A stretch of DNA of 29,868 nucleotides from CAZMCH01 sp964564735 (GTDB lineage: Bacteria > Poribacteria > DTPJ01): the NCBI GenBank assembly GCA_964564735.1, contig CAZMCH010000049.1, forward strand, positions 1 to 29,868, read 5' to 3'. The position numbers and the translations under genes are program-made. Below are positions 23,201 to 28,831 of the stretch, piece by piece. The first letter of the stretch is position 1. The number at the start of each line of letters is the position of its first letter. The notes below the pieces were generated by a model that was given only the letters and a program-made list of their open reading frames with translations, had not been told where the DNA came from and searched no databases.

Positions 23201-24195
23201 CAGTCGCTTTTCCTTTTTCGTATTTCTTCTATTATTGCAGGCACAATCTCAAATAAATCGCCTACTATGCCAAAATCAGCAACCTGAAAAATCTGTGCCT
23301 CTGGATCGTTATTTATAGCGACTATATTTTCAGAAGTTTTCATGCCTGCCAAATGTTGTATTGCCCCTGATATTCCTATCGCCATATATAGCTTAGGGCT
23401 GACAGTCTTGCCTGTCAAGCCAACCTGATGGGGATATGAAATCCATCCACGATCAACGGTTTCCCTTGATGCTCCAACCGCAGCAGAAAGCAAATCCGCA
23501 AGTTCTCTGACTAACTCAAAATTATCACTTTTCCTTAGTCCACGACCACCAGCAACAATTTTATCAGCATCCTCAAGCCCCATTGCTTCATCAACAGAGT
23601 TTCTTGTCCCTAATATTTCGGTTCTGCTTTTTAGCAATTCTGAAGGAACATCTATTTTCAATATTTCGCCTTGCCGTCCTTCAATTCGTTCTGGTATGGC
23701 AATAGATTTCGGTCTGACAGTCGCCATCTGAGGTCTATGTCTTGGTGTTTTTATTGTTGCCAATATGTTCCCACCGATTGCAGGTCTTATCTGAAGCAAA
23801 TTCCCTGTTCCTTCCTCAATTTCAAGCTCTGTGCAGTCAGCAGTTAAGCCTGTATTGACCTTAATAGCAACATAAGGCATAAGCGTCCTGCCTAGTGTTG
23901 TTGCACCAGCTATAAAAATGTCTGGATGATATTTGTTTATCAGATATTCAACGATATTTGAATAAGGCTCAACGAGGAAATGCTCTAAGATCGAGTTTTC
24001 AACAAGATAGACTTTATCTGCACCATAAAAGATTAATTCCTGTATGGATTCATAATTCAAATTTGATCCCAAGATGACTGCAGATAGCTTTTCATTAAGT
24101 TTATCTGCAAGTTTTCTTCCTCTTGCAAGCAACTCAAAAGATATGGGCTTTAATTGACCATCATGTTGTTCTGCTAATATCCAGACTTCTGACAA
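23200..24195 (-). CDS. etfA: Electron transfer flavoprotein subunit alpha
   Basis: A 331-residue EtfA. The N-terminal domain begins VWILAEQHDGQLKPISFELL; the C-terminal FAD domain has VAGGRGLRKSDNFELV, SRETVDRGWISYPHQVGLTGKTVSPKLYMAIGISGAIQH and NNDPEAQIFQVADFGIVGD, with the expected Arg, Ser and His contacts to FAD. There is no N-terminal ferredoxin domain. The start is TTG (24195) with GGGAG seven bases upstream. The first 26 codons also occur as a truncated copy next to etfB (24806-24916), with a toxin-antitoxin insertion between, so etfB and etfA are no longer adjacent. It probably receives electrons from the GlcD/LctD-type protein downstream. Confidence 0.95.
   Translation of the reverse strand: MSEVWILAEQHDGQLKPISFELLARGRKLADKLNEKLSAVILGSNLNYESIQELIFYGADKVYLVENSILEHFLVEPYSNIVEYLINKYHPDIFIAGATTLGRTLMPYVAIKVNTGLTADCTELEIEEGTGNLLQIRPAIGGNILATIKTPRHRPQMATVRPKSIAIPERIEGRQGEILKIDVPSELLKSRTEILGTRNSVDEAMGLEDADKIVAGGRGLRKSDNFELVRELADLLSAAVGASRETVDRGWISYPHQVGLTGKTVSPKLYMAIGISGAIQHLAGMKTSENIVAINNDPEAQIFQVADFGIVGDLFEIVPAIIEEIRKRKSD
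24119..24195. repeat. Direct repeat, copy A (5' end of etfA)
   Basis: This segment matches 24840-24916 at an offset of 721 bp. The first 57 or so bases are identical; the rest, up to and past the TTG start and its GGGAG site, is diverged with several substitutions. The repeat brackets the antitoxin/broken-toxin insertion and the 150-bp element. Confidence 0.9.
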
Positions 24196-24246
24196 TGATT
24201 ATCTCCCTAATACAAAATAAGGCTTTACTTCACTTATTATAAAGAT

Positions 24247-24438
24247 TTACAGTTGAACAAGTTCCAACACCTGCAGCTCTGTAATTCGACGAAAATGATC
24301 AATATTCTTAGTCAGTAAACATGATCCTGTGTAGATACATATACCCGCGATTAACAAATCCGCTATACCTATTTGTTTTCCTGATTTTTTTAACTCTGCA
24401 GACACTTTTGCTGATTCCCGAGAAGCCTCTTTACTAAA
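24247..24438 (-). pseudogene. VapC-type PIN toxin, 5' part missing
   Basis: Only the C-terminal half of a PIN-domain ribonuclease remains: PFSKEASRESAKVSAELKK, then IGIADLLIAGICIYTGSC and LLTKNIDHFRRITELQVLEL. The conserved acidic residue of the IGxxDLLIA motif and the T-x-N-x-x-H-F end are present, but the N-terminal residues including the first catalytic Asp and Glu are absent. Its upstream edge is the CTAAA target duplication of the 150-bp element. Removing the element does not restore the missing N-terminus, so loss of 60-70 codons accompanied or preceded the insertion. The toxin should be inactive. The cognate-type antitoxin gene is intact just upstream. Confidence 0.8.
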
Positions 24439-24588
24439 TGGTTTTCTCGCCAAATGATTTGTTCTATTTTCTACACCCCCCAGGACCCTCTCAAAGAGGA
24501 TATTCCATGATGTTTCCCCTCTTGGGAGGGGATTAAGGGGTGGGTTAAAATCTGCATCAAAAGCACTGCTTATTTAGCGAGAAAACCA
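24439..24588. mobile_element. 150-bp MITE-like element with terminal inverted repeats and CTAAA duplication
   Basis: The ends are imperfect 18-bp inverted repeats: TGGTTTTCTCGCCAAATG at 24439 and, on the other strand from 24588, TGGTTTTCTCGCTAAATA (2 differences if extended; the outer 12 bp are perfect). Both ends are flanked by CTAAA (24434-24438 and 24589-24593), a 5-bp target duplication. There is no coding sequence inside. The interior has two hairpins: CCTCT/AGAGG (24487-24499) and TCCCCTC/GAGGGGA (24515-24532), then GGGGTGGGTT. This fits a non-autonomous miniature transposable element. It sits exactly between the antitoxin stop codon and the remains of the PIN toxin. Confidence 0.72.
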
Positions 24589-24834
24589 CTAAACAGACTT
24601 TTCTATTTTTTCCTGCCATCCATCCCAGACCTTTCTTATCTCATTGAAAATCTCGTCAACTTCTGGGCGGTCTTTCCATATTCCACGAGCTTTTTCGAAA
24701 GTCTCTATTACATGCCTTTTAACAAGGTCAGTTTCTATAAACCTGATCTCTACAATATGCTTTCCCTTAATATCCAAAGGCTCAAGTAATTTTATCTCAT
24801 TATCCTCATATACACCTTTTACTGTCAGCATCAT
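24589..24834 (-). CDS. DUF104/VapB-type antitoxin
   Basis: About 80 residues. MLTVKGVYEDNEIKLLEPL and the following IKGKHIVEIRFIE are the beta-rich N-terminal domain typical of AF2212/DUF104-like antitoxins of VapBC systems, and the acidic helical tail (FEKARGIWKDRPEVDEI and IRKVWDGWQEK) is the toxin-wrapping part. The start is one of two consecutive ATGs (24834 or 24831); the Shine-Dalgarno AGAGGTG comes from the duplicated etfA fragment just upstream. The stop TAG lies in the CTAAA target duplication of the element, and the gene is undamaged. Its partner toxin is broken, so it is now an orphan antitoxin. Confidence 0.75.
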   Translation of the reverse strand: MMLTVKGVYEDNEIKLLEPLDIKGKHIVEIRFIETDLVKRHVIETFEKARGIWKDRPEVDEIFNEIRKVWDGWQEKIEKSV

Positions 24835-24916
24835 ATTCACCTCTTGCAAGCAACTCAAAAGATATGGGCTTTAATTGACCATCATGTTGTTCTGCTAACA
24901 TCCAAACCTCTGGCAA
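24806..24916 (-). pseudogene. Truncated etfA 5' copy
   Basis: A TTG start (24916) with GGGAGG upstream opens a frame that begins as EtfA: PEVWMLAEQHDGQLKPISF then ELLARG. The similarity then ends at 24840 and the frame runs on for ten unrelated codons to a TGA at 24806. It is 18 nt downstream of the etfB stop, the normal spacing for etfB-etfA, so it marks the original junction. Its end overlaps the antitoxin start, which may couple translation. It cannot make functional EtfA. Confidence 0.8.
24840..24916. repeat. Direct repeat, copy B (5' end of etfA)
   Basis: The partner of 24119-24195 (offset 721 bp), adjoining etfB. The near-perfect 57-bp part abuts the antitoxin gene, and the diverged part holds the start codon and ribosome binding site. 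Divergence confined to one side of the repeat suggests recombination with related DNA and not a simple recent tandem duplication. Confidence 0.88.
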
Positions 24917-24934
24917 TAGGATTTCCTCCCAATA

Positions 24935-25732
24935 TTATAGAAGCTCTTTTTCTTTAAGAAAATCTATTAACTCCATAACCGCATCTTTTACTTCTATACC
25001 TTTAGTTGTATCCAGTATTTTCCCATTTCTTGTAACTTTGGGTCTTGTAATTTTAACGACTCTGACGGGAGAGCCATCAAGCCCTACAAGTGACCTATCA
25101 ATATCAATATCATCAGGTCCCCAGACGGGAATTTCCTTTGACCTTGCACGCTGTTTGCCTCTTAAAGTAGGCAATCTTGGATAGCTTATCTCTTTAACAA
25201 CAGTCAAAAGGCATGGAATAGGCAACCTTAATGTCTCATATCCATCTTCTGTAAGTCTTTCTACTATTATATGATTATTATCTATCTCTTTAATACTACT
25301 CGTATACGTTGCTAATGGCAGGTTAAGAAAAGCGGAAATGCCGGGGCCAACTTGTCCTGTATCTCCATCGGTAGCTCGAACACCCGTAATTACAAGATCA
25401 AACTGACCGATTTTTTCTATCGCTTTTGATAGTGCATAAGAAGTTGCCCAAGTATCAGAACCAGCAAAGGCGCGATCTGATATTAGGAAACCATCATCAC
25501 AACCCATTGAGATAGCTTCTTTTATAGCTTTCTCAGCGTTTTTCGGTCCCATAGAGATAATGTTGACGATCCCACCATGTTGCTCTTTCAATTGCAAAGC
25601 AATTTCTATAGCATAAAGATCAAGAGGATTGATTATACTTTCTACGCCTTCTCTGACGATAGTGCCTTTTTCCTCGTCAATTTTGACGTTTCCTGTTTCG
25701 GGAACTTGTTTGATTGGAACAATTATATTCAT
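24935..25732 (-). CDS. etfB: Electron transfer flavoprotein subunit beta
   Basis: A 265-residue EtfB: NIIVPIKQVPETGNVKID at the start, NPLDLYAIEIALQLKE, DLVITGVRATDGDTGQVGP, and the C-terminal PRLPTLRGKQRARSKEIPVW. The DGDTGQVGP loop is like that of Etf proteins from anaerobes and flavin-based bifurcating systems, more than the mitochondrial D-x-x-x-x-Q-T-G type; this is suggestive only. The frame is open to an ATG at 25786, but the family N-terminus begins at 25732; neither has a strong ribosome binding site. With EtfA and the GlcD/LctD-type protein it forms the expected etfB-etfA-dehydrogenase order, now split by an insertion. Confidence 0.93.
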   Translation of the reverse strand: MNIIVPIKQVPETGNVKIDEEKGTIVREGVESIINPLDLYAIEIALQLKEQHGGIVNIISMGPKNAEKAIKEAISMGCDDGFLISDRAFAGSDTWATSYALSKAIEKIGQFDLVITGVRATDGDTGQVGPGISAFLNLPLATYTSSIKEIDNNHIIVERLTEDGYETLRLPIPCLLTVVKEISYPRLPTLRGKQRARSKEIPVWGPDDIDIDRSLVGLDGSPVRVVKITRPKVTRNGKILDTTKGIEVKDAVMELIDFLKEKELL

Positions 25733-25778
25733 TGAATTGATCATGGGTTTATTTTTTGCGGGAATATTTGTGGGTTTG

Positions 25779-26117
25779 TCAACCATAAATTACTTCCCCG
25801 CTTTTTTTTGCCATATTTATCATTAATGAGCGACTTCCGTTCCATTCGTCATCAGAATAAAAGAGTAAATCAAATGGCTTTTTTATTTTTCTTACTAATT
25901 CTCTACCAATACCTGTTGTTTGTTCTACTCTTTCAAATATACTTTTATCCTTAAAATCCTTGGAAACAATTATTACATCAATGTCACTATCTTCTCTTTG
26001 AGTTCCTTTTGCATAAGAACCAAATATAATTATTTTTTGGACATTGATGCCTTTCTCCTGAAGCAATTCTTTTAGGATATTTCTGATTTCTGATTTTATA
26101 ATTTTTGTTTCAGGCAT
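25779..26117 (-). CDS. MNT-type nucleotidyltransferase (HEPN/MNT antitoxin)
   Basis: A 112-residue minimal nucleotidyltransferase. The motif FGSYAKGTQREDSDIDVIIV gives the G-S-x10-D-x-D active site. These proteins pair with HEPN proteins as antitoxins, in studied cases adding AMP to the HEPN toxin. AGGAG lies eight bases before the ATG, and the gene overlaps the end of the HEPN gene by 22 nt and the possible upstream start of etfB by 8 nt. Its catalytic residues are intact. It sits between a sugar isomerase gene and etfB without any interruption of their direction. Confidence 0.85.
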   Translation of the reverse strand: MPETKIIKSEIRNILKELLQEKGINVQKIIIFGSYAKGTQREDSDIDVIIVSKDFKDKSIFERVEQTTGIGRELVRKIKKPFDLLFYSDDEWNGSRSLMINMAKKSGEVIYG

Positions 26118-26488
26118 AACAATAACTCCTTTGAATTATTTAAAACTGCTTCAGTCGCATCTTGTTCATAATCTTTCAAAAGCCTTTCTAATTCATCTGG
26201 ATACCTTGTTGGCACGCTCAAATTATTCAGTTTGTCTATAAAATCCTGCAACTTCTGACTAATATCAAGTTCAACTTTTTCAGCAAAATAGTTTAGGTTA
26301 TGGATCTTTGGAGGGTCTTTCTGAAATTTCTTTGCATAAAGACCTTTCAAGGCTTTTTCTATTGATAGATGGCACATAAAGACTGTATAAATATATCTAC
26401 CAGCAACAAACATAGATTCTGCTGTTTCCATATCATATTCAGCTTGTATAAACCATTCATTGGAAGATTTAAATATGTTATCTGGCAA
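26096..26488 (-). CDS. HEPN-domain protein (HEPN/MNT pair)
   Basis: A 130-residue all-helical HEPN protein (PF05168). NEWFIQAEYDMETAESMF, the conserved HLSIEKALKGLYAKK helix, IHNLNYFAEKVEL and PTRYPDELERLL are the family landmarks. The usual RNase motif R-x4-6-H is not evident; the nearest Arg-His pair is GRYIYTVFMCH with eight residues between. So toxicity through RNA cleavage is uncertain. The start is TTG with GGAG six bases upstream, 18 nt downstream of the isomerase stop, and it overlaps the MNT gene by 22 nt, as expected for an operonic pair. Confidence 0.82.
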   Translation of the reverse strand: MPDNIFKSSNEWFIQAEYDMETAESMFVAGRYIYTVFMCHLSIEKALKGLYAKKFQKDPPKIHNLNYFAEKVELDISQKLQDFIDKLNNLSVPTRYPDELERLLKDYEQDATEAVLNNSKELLLCLKQKL

Positions 26489-26506
26489 TTTTGACTCCGT
26501 ATGTTG

Positions 26507-27409
26507 CTAAATCATAGCCCAAGCCTGATTTAAAGCTCTTTTTGCATTTGCGATGACAATCTCGCTAGATTCGTTTGGCAATGGTTTCACCTCAAAGCTC
26601 ATAAATGGCTGACGTTCTCCATTAAGGAAACCAATATCTATAAAGGCTTTTAGAAATTCGGCTAGTTCGTAAACATCATTTTCGCCATCTTCAATGCCAA
26701 AGCGTGGATGCGCATCACCGTAAGCAGGATGACCCTCTTTCATAACGCAATTACCAACGTGCAGATGAACGACATGATCTTTTACATACCAAGCGCATTC
26801 CTCTGATGTTTCCTCCAATAACGGCAAATGCGAAAGGTCAACCATCAAGCCAAAGTTTCTGCGATTAACTGCATTAGCAAAATCCGCCGCAAGTTCCGAG
26901 GGACCTATTAAAGATTTTTTGTCAATCTCATTATCAAATGTTTCAAGTGCAATCCCCATACCTTTTGTCTCTGCATAGTCGCAAAGTTCTCTTGTTGTTT
27001 TGACAAGGGCATCAAAACCCGCTTCCCTATCTTTATCACCGGGGTCTTTTCCACTCAAAAAAGCCATTCTTTCAGCACCCATGAATTGCGCTTCGTCAAT
27101 ACATTCTTTCAGGACAGAAACAGCCTTTTTGCGCTCATCTTCGTCAAGGGAATTGGGGTTCAAGGGCGTTGACAAGACGACAGGTTGCGCGCCATATCCG
27201 ACAGCAAGACCACTGCTGACAAGTATCTCTTTTGCCTTTGCTCTGATTTCAGGGTCTTTGATCCTTGTTATTTCAATGGCTGTAAAGAAATCATCTTCAG
27301 CGATCTTTGTGATGGTTTCAATGATGGGACCCTCGCCCTTCATCGTTGTTGGGTATGCCATAAAGTGAATTATACCGACTTTCATGTATTTATAAAATGA
27401 TTCGTGCAT
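26507..27409 (-). CDS. TIM-barrel sugar phosphate isomerase/epimerase family protein
   Basis: A 300-residue AP-endonuclease-2-like barrel. Metal-site candidates are ALETFD (Glu), LMVDLSHLPLL (Asp and His), VVHLHVGNC (His) and MSFEVKP (Glu), the same order as in the epimerase at 964-1806, though overall sequence is quite different. The family includes xylose isomerase-like, hydroxypyruvate isomerase and inosose-processing enzymes; no substrate can be assigned. Because IolB lies nearby, inositol-related or uronate substrates are possible. The ATG at 27409 has AAGGAG eight bases upstream and is preferred over the later ATG at 27385. Confidence 0.8.
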   Translation of the reverse strand: MHESFYKYMKVGIIHFMAYPTTMKGEGPIIETITKIAEDDFFTAIEITRIKDPEIRAKAKEILVSSGLAVGYGAQPVVLSTPLNPNSLDEDERKKAVSVLKECIDEAQFMGAERMAFLSGKDPGDKDREAGFDALVKTTRELCDYAETKGMGIALETFDNEIDKKSLIGPSELAADFANAVNRRNFGLMVDLSHLPLLEETSEECAWYVKDHVVHLHVGNCVMKEGHPAYGDAHPRFGIEDGENDVYELAEFLKAFIDIGFLNGERQPFMSFEVKPLPNESSEIVIANAKRALNQAWAMI

Positions 27410-27422
27410 GATTTAACTCCTT

Positions 27423-27917
27423 TTAAATGCCAACGCTCATAAGTTCTGTTGCAATCAATATTGGTGGTTGCCACTTTTGCTCATCTTCTTTAAAATGATA
27501 ATCAGATTCCTCAAATATTTCCTGAAGAGTTCCTTTTTTCTCAGCTTCTTCTATAAAAAGCAAAACAGCCTCTTTTAACATCCTTCGCGCATCTTCTAAT
27601 GTCTCACCACAACTAGAAATATCAAGCTGTGGACAATAAGACACATAAACATCATTTTCTATCCAGAATAGAGCATAAAAATCTATTTCCTTCATTTTGC
27701 CCAAATCTCTCATAAAATCATCCGCAGTTCCTTGCTTGACTTCGCCTTTTCTATAAGCTTCTTGCGCTTCTGCAATTCTTTCCATCAGATTAACTCGTTT
27801 TTGCTCAATCAAACGATTCTTGATAATTTCCAGCAATATTTCTTGATCTTCAATAGATAATTCTTCTATTGTCTCAATAATTTCCTGAAAACGAGAAGTA
27901 GCCAAAGTTTTGCTCAT
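27423..27917 (-). CDS. Fused antitoxin: addiction-module N-terminus plus HicB-like C-terminus
   Basis: A 164-residue protein. Residues 1-72 (RFQEIIETIEELSIEDQEIL, KNRLIEQKR, AYRKGEVKQGTADDFMRDL) look like small addiction-module antitoxins. Residues 75-164 (MKEIDFYALFWIENDVY, VSYCPQLDISSCGETLEDAR and the PPILIATEL tail) are a complete HicB-like protein that normally begins at that Met (27695). The two parts are in one frame with only Gly-Lys between, which looks like a fusion of two neighbouring genes. GGAGGTG is seven bases before the ATG at 27917. There is no toxin gene alongside, so it is an orphan. Confidence 0.7.
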   Translation of the reverse strand: MSKTLATSRFQEIIETIEELSIEDQEILLEIIKNRLIEQKRVNLMERIAEAQEAYRKGEVKQGTADDFMRDLGKMKEIDFYALFWIENDVYVSYCPQLDISSCGETLEDARRMLKEAVLLFIEEAEKKGTLQEIFEESDYHFKEDEQKWQPPILIATELMSVGI

Positions 27918-27996
27918 ATATTTCACCTCCATAAACCACATTATCAATCAAGTTTAGCATGTAATCGTTATTTGCGTCAACAGAAGAATTAGAATT

Positions 27997-28815
27997 CTAC
28001 AATCCCGCCAAAATCGGTTCACATGCCTTTATCCATTTATGATTTGGGTCATCTTTTGGTCTTAATATGCGTTTTTCTCCAGCTAATATCCATAGATAAT
28101 ACACCTGATAGCCCGGTGCTGCAGAAACAGGATGATAGCCTTTTGGAATGGCGACAACACTATTGTTATTTATTATATAGGCTTCGTTTATTGACATATC
28201 ATCTGTATATATTCGCTGGATGCCGAAACCCTGTTGAGGCTCAATCTTAAAGAAATATAATTCCTCTTGATCGCTTTCCTCCGGCAAATTATCAAAGTCA
28301 TGGCGGTGCGGGGGATAGCTTGACCAGTTCCCTGGGGGAGTGAATGTTTCACCCACAACGATTTTGCTTGCCTTGATTCGCATATCTATTATGTCATGGA
28401 CTTTTCTATTCCAGTTATGTTGTCCAACATTTCTAATCACAACCTGATCTGGGGTTACAAGGATGGGATTTGATTTTAGGTTATGGTCTCCGGGTGTTTT
28501 ACAGATGGCGATCTCTATTGGTTCATAGGCAGTTATAACATAATCGGTATCAGGTGGAATATAAATGCCATAAGCCTTGCCAGCAAAAACATTAGTTCTT
28601 TCGCCGATTGACGCATAATGGCTTTCGTTTGCTCTAACATCACATTTTCCACTTAGTATAATAAGAGCTACCTCGTCATCTCCGCTATTCTCTGCAAAGC
28701 TTTTTCCTGAATCTAACTTTAATATGCCAAAAGTGATTAAGCTAAGTCCCGATTCTCCACGCTTGACAATCTCTGTATATCCGTTTGAGTGTTTATATTC
28801 TAATAAAAAGTTCAT
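27997..28815 (-). CDS. iolB: 5-deoxy-glucuronate isomerase
   Basis: A 272-residue two-cupin protein of the KduI/IolB family. The C-terminal cupin has the metal site as YPPHRHDFDN, SDQEELYFFKI and KGYHPVSAAPGYQVYYLW, matching IolB closely, including the HxH-E-H ligands. IolB converts 5-deoxy-glucuronate to 2-deoxy-5-keto-gluconate in myo-inositol breakdown. No iolC, iolD, iolE or iolG is seen, so the rest of the pathway must be elsewhere or the enzyme may act on a related uronate. GGAGG is seven to eight bases before the ATG. It lies 16 nt downstream of uvrB and upstream of an orphan antitoxin gene. Confidence 0.88.
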   Translation of the reverse strand: MNFLLEYKHSNGYTEIVKRGESGLSLITFGILKLDSGKSFAENSGDDEVALIILSGKCDVRANESHYASIGERTNVFAGKAYGIYIPPDTDYVITAYEPIEIAICKTPGDHNLKSNPILVTPDQVVIRNVGQHNWNRKVHDIIDMRIKASKIVVGETFTPPGNWSSYPPHRHDFDNLPEESDQEELYFFKIEPQQGFGIQRIYTDDMSINEAYIINNNSVVAIPKGYHPVSAAPGYQVYYLWILAGEKRILRPKDDPNHKWIKACEPILAGL

Positions 28816-28831
28816 TAATAACCTCCATGTT

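Noticed and set aside
24439..24588. Simple rescue of the PIN toxin by removing the 150-bp element
   Set aside because: Joining the flanks at one CTAAA copy does not recreate the toxin's N-terminal half, so an additional loss must have occurred.
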